From NCBI RefSeq assembly GCF_021545785.1, contig NZ_CP079801.1, positions 2,232,001 to 2,296,000 on the forward strand: a stretch of 64,000 nucleotides of DNA. Reading direction: 5' to 3'. Below, piece by piece: positions 16,518 through 24,317 of the stretch; position 1 is the stretch's first letter, and every line of letters begins with the position of its first letter. The position numbers and the translations under genes are program-made. Below the pieces are notes generated by a model, which did not search any database, was not told the DNA's origin, and saw nothing but the letters and a program-made list of their open reading frames with translations. The DNA comes from Halopseudomonas maritima. GTDB lineage: Bacteria > Pseudomonadota > Gammaproteobacteria > Pseudomonadales > Pseudomonadaceae.

Positions 16518-17939
16518 ATGCAGCCCCAAGCCGGAGCGGATGCTTTAACAGCCGTAGCCACCGAGATCGGTGCGCAGGTCGGCATCCAGGAAGCGGAGGC
16601 CTTTCTGGCCGCGCATCCGGAAATCCACTTTATTGACCTTCTTATTGCCGACATGAACGGCATTGTGCGCGGCAAGCGCATTGATCGTTCAGCACTGGCC
16701 AAAGCGTTTGAGAAAGGTATCGCATTGCCGGCGTCGGTCTTTGCGCTCAACATTCAAGGTACGACCGTCGAGGAGACGGGTCTGGGATTGGAGATTGGCG
16801 ATGCGGACCGCATCTGTCTGCCGATTCCTGGCACGCTGACGGTGGAGCCCTGGCAGAAGCGTCCAACCGGACAGCTGCTGATGACCATGTATGAGCTGGA
16901 CCGCAAGACCCCCTTCTTCGCTGACCCCCGCTATGTTCTGCAACGCATCGTAGAGCGTTTCAAAGATCTCAAGCTGACCCCGGTATCTGCCTTTGAGCTG
17001 GAGTTCTACCTGATTGACCAGGAGAACATCACCGGTCGCCCGCAGCCGCCGCGCTCACCCATGTCGGGCAAACGCCCGAACTCGGTTCAGGTCTACTCCA
17101 TGGATGATCTGGACGAGTACGCCGAATTCCTTGAGGACGTCATCGAAGCTGCCCACGAGCAGGGCATCCCCGCTGACGCCATCGTGGCCGAGTCCGCGCC
17201 GGGCCAGTTTGAGGTCAACCTGCACCACGTTGATGATCCGGTGAAAGCCTGTGACTTCAACGTGCTGCTCAAGCGGGTGATCAAGAACGTGGCCTATGAC
17301 CATGAAATGGACACCACCTTCATGGCCAAGCCCTATTACGACCAGGCCGGCAACGGCATGCACGTGCATATCAGTCTGATGGATGAGAATGGCCGCAACA
17401 TCTTTGCGCCCAATCCGGACGGTAGCCTGAGCGACACCCTGCGCTGGGCGATTGGCGGCTTGCTGGAAACGCTGCCGCAGTACATGGCCTTCCTGTGCCC
17501 CAACGTCAACTCCTACCGCCGCTTCAGCCCGAGCTTCTTCGTGCCCTGTGCGCCGACCTGGGGTATCGACAACCGTACGGTCGCGGTGCGGGTGCCGGGC
17601 GGCGAGCCCGAGGCGATGCGTATCGAGCATCGTCTGGCGGGCGCCGATGCCAACCCGTATCTGCTGATGGCAGCACTGCTCTCGGCGATCCACTACGGCA
17701 TCAGCAACAAGGTCGAGCCGCCGGAGATGACCGAAGGCAATGCCTACGATCAGCACGAAGCCTCCCTGCCGACCAACCTGCGTGATGCCCTGCGCGAGCT
17801 GGAGGCCTCCGAGGTGATGAAGGAATACATCGGCGAGGAGTACCTGGACGTGTTTGTGCTCTGTAAGGAAAGCGAGATGGAAGAGTTTGAAAAGACCATC
17901 TCCGACCTTGAGTACATGTGGTACCTGCACACCGTTTGA
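16518..17939 (+). CDS. spuI: Glutamine synthetase-like gamma-glutamylpolyamine synthetase SpuI
   Basis: A 473-residue glutamine synthetase-fold ligase, divergent from spuA, as spuI is in P. aeruginosa. An extra N-terminal stretch of about 30 residues precedes the beta-grasp domain (IADMNGIVRGKRIDR near 43-57). Catalytic-domain blocks are SAFELEFYL near 157, GQFEVNLHHVDDP near 230, GMHVHISL near 281, and a region with MRIEHRLAGADANPYL near 365. It is a diverged paralogue of SpuB. AGGTGA sits 9 bp before the ATG. It should glutamylate polyamines with ATP as the committing step of degradation. Confidence 0.9.
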   Translation: MQPQAGADALTAVATEIGAQVGIQEAEAFLAAHPEIHFIDLLIADMNGIVRGKRIDRSALAKAFEKGIALPASVFALNIQGTTVEETGLGLEIGDADRICLPIPGTLTVEPWQKRPTGQLLMTMYELDRKTPFFADPRYVLQRIVERFKDLKLTPVSAFELEFYLIDQENITGRPQPPRSPMSGKRPNSVQVYSMDDLDEYAEFLEDVIEAAHEQGIPADAIVAESAPGQFEVNLHHVDDPVKACDFNVLLKRVIKNVAYDHEMDTTFMAKPYYDQAGNGMHVHISLMDENGRNIFAPNPDGSLSDTLRWAIGGLLETLPQYMAFLCPNVNSYRRFSPSFFVPCAPTWGIDNRTVAVRVPGGEPEAMRIEHRLAGADANPYLLMAALLSAIHYGISNKVEPPEMTEGNAYDQHEASLPTNLRDALRELEASEVMKEYIGEEYLDVFVLCKESEMEEFEKTISDLEYMWYLHTV

Positions 17940-17958
17940 CCGCAGGCAGCCCCCTCTC

Positions 17959-17980
17959 AATCCCGCCATCTGGCGGGATT
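17959..17980 (+). terminator. Hairpin between spuI and the FAD oxidase gene
   Basis: AATCCCGCCA pairs perfectly with TGGCGGGATT around a 2-nt centre. GTTCG rather than a T-run follows, so it may attenuate or stabilise rather than end transcription. Confidence 0.65.
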
Positions 17981-18004
17981 GTTCGTTATGCGAGAGCCTT
18001 TGAG

Positions 18005-19267
18005 ATGAATAATTCCTGGTATCGGGCCAGCGTACCTGTGGTGGCGCCTCGGGCGCAGCTGGCGGGTGCGCTGGATACGGACGTGTGCATCGTCGGCGCG
18101 GGCTTTACCGGGCTGTCGGCGGCACTGGAGCTGGCCGAGGCCGGGCGCAGCGTGATTGTGCTGGAAGCAGAAGACGTCGGCTGGGGCTGCTCCGGCCGTA
18201 ACGGCGGGCAGATCAACCCCGGGGTGGCCTGTGACCATTCACGGGTAGTGCGCGAGCTGGGTGACGCCGATGCCCGCCGCGTCTGGCAGCTGGGCGTGGC
18301 TGGGGTGGGTCTGCTGCGTGAACGGGTCGAGCGGCACGGCATCGATTGCGACCTGAAATGGGGCATTTTGCTGGTGGCCAACAAGGCGCGTCAGGTGCCG
18401 GAGCTGCATGCCTGGCAGCAAGAGCTGGCTGAGCTGGGCTACGATCGCCTTGAGTTTCATGACCGCGCTGCGCTGCAGGGGTTGTTGCGGGCCGACTATC
18501 ACGCCGGCGTTATGGACTGGGGTGGTGGTGATCTGCACCCGCTTAAGTACGCCCAAGGTTTGGCCCGCGCGGCGGAGCAGGCGGGCGTGCGCATCTTCGA
18601 GCGCTCAGCGGTGCTGAATTATGTCGAGCAGGGTGGCGCTGTGGAGGTGCAGACCGCCGGCGGACGGGTGCGCGCAGGGCATCTGTTGTTGGCGGGCAAC
18701 GCTTATCTGGGCAAGTTGTTGCCCTGGTATCGCAAGGGCTTTATGCCAATCGGCAGCTATATCGGTGCCACCCGGCCGCTGGGTGAGCTGGCCGCCGAGC
18801 TGATTCCCTCGCGCGCGGCGGTGTGCGACATGAACACCCTGATTGACTATTACCGGCTGACCCCGGACAACCGCTTGCTGTTCGGTGGGCGGGCCAGCGC
18901 CCGTGATGCGCGGCCGGATGCCTTGCGTCAGACCATGCGTGAACGAATGGCGCTGGTGTTTCCGCAGCTGGCAGATGAGGATTTTGAGTATCTGTGGGGC
19001 GGTCAGGTAGCCATGACCATGAGCAAGGCACCGGTGTTTGGCCGGCTGGGGCAGCGGGTGCTGTACACGCAAGGCTACTCCGGGCAGGGTGTGGCGCTGG
19101 CCGGGCTCGCCGGCAAACTGATGGCTGAAACCGTGCTGGGTGATGCGCGCAACTTTGACCTGATGGCGCGTTGGCGACATCTGCCAGTGCCGCCGGGCGC
19201 GCCTCTGCAGACCGCTATCAGAGCCTTGGCGCTGCTGTGGTATCGTCTGCAGGACAGTCGCCAGTAG
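18005..19267 (+). CDS. FAD-dependent gamma-glutamylpolyamine oxidase (PuuB/PauB-like)
   Basis: A 420-residue DAO-family flavoprotein. The dinucleotide-binding motif is VCIVGAGFTGLSAALELAEAG, from about residue 29. The CSGRNGGQINPG block near 66-77 is typical of PuuB-type oxidases, and the C-terminal FAD contact is TQGYSGQGVALAG. Lying directly downstream of spuI, it probably oxidises the gamma-glutamylated amine made by SpuI/SpuB to the aldehyde that is later oxidised to gamma-glutamyl-GABA, the SpuA substrate. The start MNNSWYRASV is chosen over a frame that opens inside spuI; its ribosome site is weak (GAGAGCC), so coupling to spuI is possible. Confidence 0.83.
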   Translation: MNNSWYRASVPVVAPRAQLAGALDTDVCIVGAGFTGLSAALELAEAGRSVIVLEAEDVGWGCSGRNGGQINPGVACDHSRVVRELGDADARRVWQLGVAGVGLLRERVERHGIDCDLKWGILLVANKARQVPELHAWQQELAELGYDRLEFHDRAALQGLLRADYHAGVMDWGGGDLHPLKYAQGLARAAEQAGVRIFERSAVLNYVEQGGAVEVQTAGGRVRAGHLLLAGNAYLGKLLPWYRKGFMPIGSYIGATRPLGELAAELIPSRAAVCDMNTLIDYYRLTPDNRLLFGGRASARDARPDALRQTMRERMALVFPQLADEDFEYLWGGQVAMTMSKAPVFGRLGQRVLYTQGYSGQGVALAGLAGKLMAETVLGDARNFDLMARWRHLPVPPGAPLQTAIRALALLWYRLQDSRQ

Positions 19268-19277
19268 AGAGCTATTC

Positions 19278-19904
19278 ATGAGTCGAGCGGTTCCCAAGCG
19301 CCGCGCCAGCAGTCAGGAGCGGATTGACCGTATTCTTGAGGCCACCACCACGCTGCTTGATCAAGGCGGGCTCAGCGAGCTGTCGATCTATGCCATTGCC
19401 GAGCAGGCCGACATTCCCCCTTCGTCGGTCTATCACTTCTTCCCACAGATCAGTGACGTGCTGGCGGCGTTGGCCGAGCGGCTGTTTGCCGAGCTAGAGG
19501 CAGTGCTGCAGCAACCGCCGGCATCTTCACCTGTCAGCTGGATGGCCCTGGTGGGGGATATCGAACAGCGCTTTCAGCACTACTACCGCACCCACCCGGC
19601 AGCGCGTGCGCTGCTGCTGGGCGGACATGATCTGGCAGCTATCCGGCAGGCGGATCAGCAGCACGACCACCTGCTGGCTCAGCGCTTTCAGCGCAGCCTG
19701 GCGGAGCACTTTGTGTTGCCACCGCTGCCGCAGGACGTGGACGTCTTTGCCCTGGCCATGCAGGCCGCGGACAAGCTGCTGGCGGTGGGCTACCAGCAGT
19801 CCGGCGAGCTGTCTGAGCCGATATGCCGTGAGGCGACGCGGCTGATGACGGCCTATCTGGGGGTGTATCTGCCGCCGGTGCTGCCACCGGTCGAGGGCGG
19901 CTGA
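19278..19904 (+). CDS. TetR family regulator (candidate AguR)
   Basis: A 208-residue regulator with an N-terminal helix-turn-helix (RIDRILEATTTLLDQGG, AIAEQADIPPSSVYHFFPQISDVL near 33-56) and a variable C-terminal ligand domain. In P. aeruginosa a TetR repressor, AguR, sits between spuI and aguBA and controls agmatine use. Position here supports the same role, but similarity to AguR could not be tested. It lies 10 bp after the oxidase gene, and the mtfA start follows its stop by 1 bp, so it may be co-transcribed with both. A palindrome in front of aguB is a candidate target. Confidence 0.82.
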   Translation: MSRAVPKRRASSQERIDRILEATTTLLDQGGLSELSIYAIAEQADIPPSSVYHFFPQISDVLAALAERLFAELEAVLQQPPASSPVSWMALVGDIEQRFQHYYRTHPAARALLLGGHDLAAIRQADQQHDHLLAQRFQRSLAEHFVLPPLPQDVDVFALAMQAADKLLAVGYQQSGELSEPICREATRLMTAYLGVYLPPVLPPVEGG

Positions 19905-19905
19905 C

Positions 19906-20685
19906 TTGGGTCTGTTCAGCTGGTGGCGTCAGCGCCGGGAGGCGCAGCAGTTGAGCGAGCTGCAACAACGGCTCGACCCACAGCTCTGGCAACAGGCGCT
20001 GGGTGATTGGCTGTTTTATCAGCGCATTGATGGCGCAACGCGCACGCGCCTGCACGAGCTGGCGCTGCGCCTGCTGCTGCGCAAGCACCTGCACGCGACT
20101 GACGGTGTCGAGCTGAACGATGCGCTGCGCCTGCGGGTAGCGGGCATGGCCGTGGTGCCGGTGCTGGAGCTGGGACTCGACTGGTACGCGGGCTGGCAGA
20201 CACTGATCTTCTATGACGGCCCCTTTCGCGCGCGACACCAATGGCGCGACGAGGCCGGCGCGGTGCACGAGGGCGAGCGTGAGTTGAGCGGCGAAGCCTG
20301 GTTGCGCGGGCCGGTGGTGCTGTCGCTGGATGATGTCCGCCACTCCGGTCGGGCCGACGGTTTCAATGTGGTGATTCATGAGCTGGCGCATACATTGGAT
20401 ATGCGCTCGGCCAGTGCCAACGGCGCCCCGCCCCTGCATCGGGGCATGAGCCAGGCGGATTGGGCGCGTGACATGCAGGCAGCCTGGGAGGATCTGGGGC
20501 AGCGCTTTGAGCGCAACGAGCCCCTGCCGCTGGATGCTTACGCGCTCGAAGCGCCGGCTGAGTTCTTCGCGGTGCTGTCCGAGAGCTTCTTCGAGCGGCC
20601 AGCGGCGCTGCGCCAGGAGTGGCCTGCTGTCTATCAACACTTAGCCGATTTTTATCGGCAAGATCCGGCTGAGCTATTGGCTTAG
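19906..20685 (+). CDS. mtfA: Zinc peptidase MtfA
   Basis: A 259-residue M90-family protein. The zinc motif HELAHTLDM gives H158, E159 and H162, and the downstream acidic ligand is expected in the ALEAPAEFFAVLSESFF region near 209. E. coli MtfA is a cytosolic aminopeptidase that binds the repressor Mlc. The start is TTG at 19906, one base after the upstream TetR stop, with GAGGGCGG in front, so translation is probably coupled. Its placement between a repressor gene and aguBA is unusual. The frame has no better ATG near this point. Confidence 0.88.
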   Translation: MGLFSWWRQRREAQQLSELQQRLDPQLWQQALGDWLFYQRIDGATRTRLHELALRLLLRKHLHATDGVELNDALRLRVAGMAVVPVLELGLDWYAGWQTLIFYDGPFRARHQWRDEAGAVHEGERELSGEAWLRGPVVLSLDDVRHSGRADGFNVVIHELAHTLDMRSASANGAPPLHRGMSQADWARDMQAAWEDLGQRFERNEPLPLDAYALEAPAEFFAVLSESFFERPAALRQEWPAVYQHLADFYRQDPAELLA

Positions 20686-20704
20686 TGGGTTTTAATTTCT
20701 ACAT

Positions 20705-20724
20705 ATGCGGATAAATATCTGCAT
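20705..20724. promoter_or_regulatory. Palindrome upstream of aguB (candidate AguR operator)
   Basis: ATGCGGATAAATATCTGCAT has 9-bp arms with one mismatch and an AA centre. It lies 18 bp upstream of the -35 element of the aguB promoter. Confidence 0.6.
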
Positions 20725-20741
20725 TATATCGACGCCATCGC

Positions 20742-20770
20742 TTGCCAAGTACGTGTTGGCCAGCTATAAA
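20742..20770 (+). promoter_or_regulatory. Sigma-70 promoter of aguBA
   Basis: TTGCCA (20742-20747) and TATAAA (20765-20770) each match 5 of 6 consensus bases, with an ideal 17-bp spacer. The predicted start near 20777 leaves a leader of about 27 nt before the aguB ATG. Confidence 0.75.
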
Positions 20771-20803
20771 TCGATTTTTATCCAACTCTAATCGGAGTGA
20801 GCC

Positions 20804-21682
20804 ATGACCCGTACCGTGACCGTTGCCGCCACCCAGATGGGCTGCACTTGGGATAGCCAGGCCAACATTGCGCAGGCCGAGAAGCTGGTGCGCGAGGCCG
20901 CCGCCCAGGGCGCGCAGATCATCCTGATTCAGGAGTTGTTCGAAACCCCTTATTTCTGCCAGAAGCCCAACCCTGAGTATCTGCAGTTGGCCACTCGGGT
21001 CGAGGATAATCCGGCGATCAAGCACTTTCAGGCGCTGGCCAGAGAACTGGCAGTGGTGCTGCCGATCAGCTTCTTCGAGCTGAGTGGGCGCGCGCGTTTC
21101 AATTCCATTGCGATCATCGATGCCGATGGCAGTAACCTGGGTATCTATCGCAAGAGCCATATCCCCGATGGCCCCGGTTACCACGAGAAGTACTACTTCA
21201 ATCCCGGCGACACCGGCTTCAAGGTCTGGCAAACGCGCTACGCCAAGATTGGCGTCGGTATCTGCTGGGATCAGTGGTTCCCCGAGTGTGCACGCAGCAT
21301 GGCGCTGATGGGCGCCGAGTTGCTGTTCTACCCGACCGCCATTGGCAGCGAGCCGCACGACCACAGCATCAACTCCCGCGATCACTGGCAGCGGGTGCAG
21401 CAGGGCCACGCCGGTGCCAACCTGATGCCGCTGATCGCCAGCAACCGCATCGGCCGCGAAGAGCAGGACGGTTACGACATTACCTTCTACGGCTCGTCGT
21501 TTATTGCCAACCAGTTTGGCGAGAAGGTACAGGAGCTGAACGAGACGGAAACCGGCGTGCTGGTGCAGTCCTTCGACCTGGACGAGCTGGAGCATATTCG
21601 CAGCGCCTGGGGCGTGTTCCGCGACCGCCGTCCGAACCTGTACGGCCCGGTCAAGACCCTGGATGGCGAGCTGGAGTCCTGA
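20804..21682 (+). CDS. aguB: N-carbamoylputrescine amidase AguB
   Basis: A 292-residue nitrilase-superfamily enzyme with the Glu-Lys-Cys triad visible: E44 in IQELFETPY, K117 in YRKSHIPDG, and C154 in GICWDQWFP. It hydrolyses N-carbamoylputrescine to putrescine, CO2 and ammonia, the last step of the agmatine deiminase route. GGAG lies before the ATG. It is followed 4 bp later by aguA in the Pseudomonas aguBA order. The product feeds the adjacent spu catabolic genes. Confidence 0.96.
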   Translation: MTRTVTVAATQMGCTWDSQANIAQAEKLVREAAAQGAQIILIQELFETPYFCQKPNPEYLQLATRVEDNPAIKHFQALARELAVVLPISFFELSGRARFNSIAIIDADGSNLGIYRKSHIPDGPGYHEKYYFNPGDTGFKVWQTRYAKIGVGICWDQWFPECARSMALMGAELLFYPTAIGSEPHDHSINSRDHWQRVQQGHAGANLMPLIASNRIGREEQDGYDITFYGSSFIANQFGEKVQELNETETGVLVQSFDLDELEHIRSAWGVFRDRRPNLYGPVKTLDGELES

Positions 21683-21686
21683 GCCC

Positions 21687-22784
21687 ATGTTCAACCTGCA
21701 CAGCACGCCGCAGCACGACGGTTATTTCATGCCCGCCGAATGGGCGCCGCACAGTCAGACCTGGATGATCTGGCCGGAGCGTCCGGATAACTGGCGACAG
21801 CAGGCGCTGCCGGCGCAGACCGCGTTTGCCGCGGTGGCGCAGGCGATTGCCGGGTTTGAGCCGGTGACCGTCGGCGTCTCGGCGGCGCAATACGCCAACG
21901 CCTGTGCGCAGCTGGATCACCCGGCGATTCGGGTGGTGGAGCTGAGCAGCAATGATGCCTGGGTACGTGATACCGGGCCGACCTTTGTGGTCAACGGCCA
22001 AGGCGGCCTGCGCGGTGTGGACTGGGCCTTCAACGCCTGGGGTGGCGAGCTGGGCGGCCTGTATGCCGACTGGGCGCTGGACGATCAGGTAGCCAGCAAG
22101 ATCCTGTCGATGGAGCGCTGCCCGCGCTACCGCACCGAGGGCTTTGTGCTCGAAGGTGGCTCGATCCACGTGGACGGCGAAGGCACGCTGATCACCACCG
22201 AGGAGTGTCTGCTCAACCCAAACCGCAACCCGCATCTGCAACGTGTAGAGATTGAACAGCAACTGGCGGCGCAGCTGGGTATCAGCAAGGTGATCTGGTT
22301 GCCCGACGGCCTGTACAACGACGAGACCGATGGGCACGTCGACAATTTCTGTTGCTTCATTCGGCCGGGCGAGGTGCTGCTGGCCTGGACCGATGACCCG
22401 CAGGACCCGAATTATCCTCGCTGTCAGGCGGCCGCCGCCGTGCTGGCCGAGGCGCGGGATGCACAGGGGCGGGTGTTATTGGTCCACCACATACCCATTC
22501 CCGGGCCGCTGCATGCCACGGCCGAGGAGTGTGCCGATGTGCAGGTGGTGGAGGGCAGTCAGAGCCGTGACCCAGCCATTCGCCTGGCCGGCTCCTACGT
22601 CAACTTCCTGATCGTCAACGGCGGCGTGGTCGCGCCGAGCTTCGGTGATCCGCGTGATGAGGAGGCGCTGGCCATCCTGCAGCAGCTGTTCCCTGAGCGC
22701 CGGGTGGTGGCAGTGCCGGGGCGGGAAATCCTGCTGGGTGGCGGCAACATCCACTGTATCACGCAGCAACAGCCGGCAGCCTGA
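21687..22784 (+). CDS. aguA: Agmatine deiminase AguA
   Basis: A 365-residue guanidino-group-modifying enzyme that converts agmatine to N-carbamoylputrescine and ammonia. The catalytic cysteine is C357 in GGGNIHCITQQQ at the C-terminus. Also seen are NDAWVRDTGPTFVV near 87-100, EGGSIHVDGEG near 154-164, and DETDGHVDNFCCF with the catalytic His. The ATG at 21687, four bases past the aguB stop, has GGAG inside the end of aguB; an earlier in-frame start would overlap aguB by 20 bp. It is co-transcribed with aguB. Confidence 0.96.
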   Translation: MFNLHSTPQHDGYFMPAEWAPHSQTWMIWPERPDNWRQQALPAQTAFAAVAQAIAGFEPVTVGVSAAQYANACAQLDHPAIRVVELSSNDAWVRDTGPTFVVNGQGGLRGVDWAFNAWGGELGGLYADWALDDQVASKILSMERCPRYRTEGFVLEGGSIHVDGEGTLITTEECLLNPNRNPHLQRVEIEQQLAAQLGISKVIWLPDGLYNDETDGHVDNFCCFIRPGEVLLAWTDDPQDPNYPRCQAAAAVLAEARDAQGRVLLVHHIPIPGPLHATAEECADVQVVEGSQSRDPAIRLAGSYVNFLIVNGGVVAPSFGDPRDEEALAILQQLFPERRVVAVPGREILLGGGNIHCITQQQPAA

Positions 22785-22927
22785 TAGACAAATCGGACAT
22801 GGTGCACATACCACGTTTCGGTACTGGAGCCGGGTGCGTCGGAACAGGCATAATCGCTGGGCAAGAATGCGGCGCCGAGCGCAAGCTCGGCGGTTTCAGG
22901 ATGTTTTCCCGTCCAGAAGGAATTTAC

Positions 22928-24277
22928 ATGCAGTTCTCCTCATTGCTTCCCTCTCCCCTGTGTCGCACCGCGCTGGCGGTCAGCATGGCTGCCACCCTGG
23001 TCGGTTGTGCCAGCATTCAGAGCAGCGTGACTGATGTCAGTGGCGCTTCGCGTCTGCAGGGCGAGCTGACCAGCAGCAGCCCGGTCAACCTTAACGATGG
23101 CTCCCAGTACCAGGTGTTCAGCCTCAAGCTCAAGCAAGGCGAGTTGGTACGGGTTCAGCAGAGCGGCGCGCTTGAAGGTGCCGTGCTGACGCTGTTGGAC
23201 TCACGCAATCAACTGGTCAGCGGCCCGCGTCAGGGCTCGCTGCACCTGACCCCGCAGGCTGATGGTACCTACCGCCTGGGCGTCAGTGGCAGCAGTGCCT
23301 CGGCCTACGGCCCCTTTGAGCTGTCGCTGGAGAAAGTGACGCCACGCAACAGCGGCGCGCTGGTGCTGGATGAGTCGCTGTTCGGTCTGTTGAGCCTGGC
23401 CAGCAGCGCCAACACCTACAGCCTGACCGTCAGTGAGGCGGGGTTGTACGATATTGTCATGACCTCTGAAGAGCTGGACACCGTGCTCAAGCTGAGCGGT
23501 GGTGGCCTGTCGCTGGAAGATGACGACGGCGGCGGCGGCACCAACTCGCGCCTGACAGCGATGCTGGAGCCCGGCACTTACCAGGTCACAGCCACCGCGC
23601 TGGACACGCCGGCTGAGGGTGCCTATGACCTGACGCTCAGCACTCGCGCGCTGCCTGAGGGAGTAGAGCTGACCAATGGTGGTGAGCTGACGCTGGGCGG
23701 CAGTATCAGTGGCCTGGCTGACAGCGAGGACAAGGTGTACAGCCTGACCGTACCGGAACGCTCGCTGCTGCGTCTTACCATGAGCTCGACCGAGGTTGAC
23801 AGTTATCTGACCCTGCGCGGCCCTGGTGTAGATGCCAGCGATGACGACGGCGCTGGTCAGAACCTGGATGCAGCCATTACCACCCTGGCGAACCCCGGCA
23901 CCTACCGTATTAGCGCTTCAACCGCTGATGGCAGCGCTGGTCTGTTCACCCTGAGCAACTCGGTGCAGCCGGTCAATGGCAGCGGCGCGCAGTTGCGTCC
24001 GGGTGAGGCGGTGTCGGGTAGTCTGTCTGGCGCGAGTGTCGACAAGACGCTGGTGATCAGTGAGGCTGGTCAGTATCAGGTTGACCTGTATGCGACCGAG
24101 TTTGACGCCATGTTGCGCCTGAGCGGTAACGGTGTGGAGCTGGAGGATGATGACGGGGCCGGTGGCACTAACTCTCGCATCAGCACCTACCTTGAGTCTG
24201 GGCGTTACACCCTGAGCGCGAGCAGCTACGACAACAGCGGTCGTGGCACTTTCGTGATCAGCGCCCAGCGCGAGTAA
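22928..24277 (+). CDS. Lipoprotein with repeated PPC-like beta domains
   Basis: A 449-residue predicted lipoprotein. The signal peptide ends in the lipobox LVGC near residue 21-24, and AAGGA precedes the ATG. The mature part consists of about four repeats resembling bacterial pre-peptidase C-terminal domains. Three of them carry an Asp-rich loop (LEDDDGGGGTNSRL, ASDDDGAGQN, LEDDDGAGGTNSRI) followed by a PGTY or SGRY strand; the first repeat is degenerate and lacks it. No catalytic domain is present. It likely forms an envelope-anchored beta scaffold, perhaps calcium-binding at the DDD loops. No function is known, and no operon partner is visible. Confidence 0.75.
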   Translation: MQFSSLLPSPLCRTALAVSMAATLVGCASIQSSVTDVSGASRLQGELTSSSPVNLNDGSQYQVFSLKLKQGELVRVQQSGALEGAVLTLLDSRNQLVSGPRQGSLHLTPQADGTYRLGVSGSSASAYGPFELSLEKVTPRNSGALVLDESLFGLLSLASSANTYSLTVSEAGLYDIVMTSEELDTVLKLSGGGLSLEDDDGGGGTNSRLTAMLEPGTYQVTATALDTPAEGAYDLTLSTRALPEGVELTNGGELTLGGSISGLADSEDKVYSLTVPERSLLRLTMSSTEVDSYLTLRGPGVDASDDDGAGQNLDAAITTLANPGTYRISASTADGSAGLFTLSNSVQPVNGSGAQLRPGEAVSGSLSGASVDKTLVISEAGQYQVDLYATEFDAMLRLSGNGVELEDDDGAGGTNSRISTYLESGRYTLSASSYDNSGRGTFVISAQRE

Positions 24278-24285
24278 GCGGGAAG

Positions 24286-24309
24286 CCGGCAGCCCTGCGG
24301 GGCTGCCGG
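24286..24309. terminator. Bidirectional hairpin between lipoprotein gene and argH
   Basis: A perfect 10-bp stem CCGGCAGCCC/GGGCTGCCGG with a 4-nt loop between convergent genes. Only short T-tracts flank it. Confidence 0.7.
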
Positions 24310-24317
24310 TTATCCAC

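Noticed and set aside
14123..17939. spuB or spuI as the housekeeping glutamine synthetase glnA.
   Set aside because: Both lie in the polyamine cluster with SpuA and SpuC and have the PuuA-type sequence blocks; glnA is normally linked to ntrBC, which is absent.
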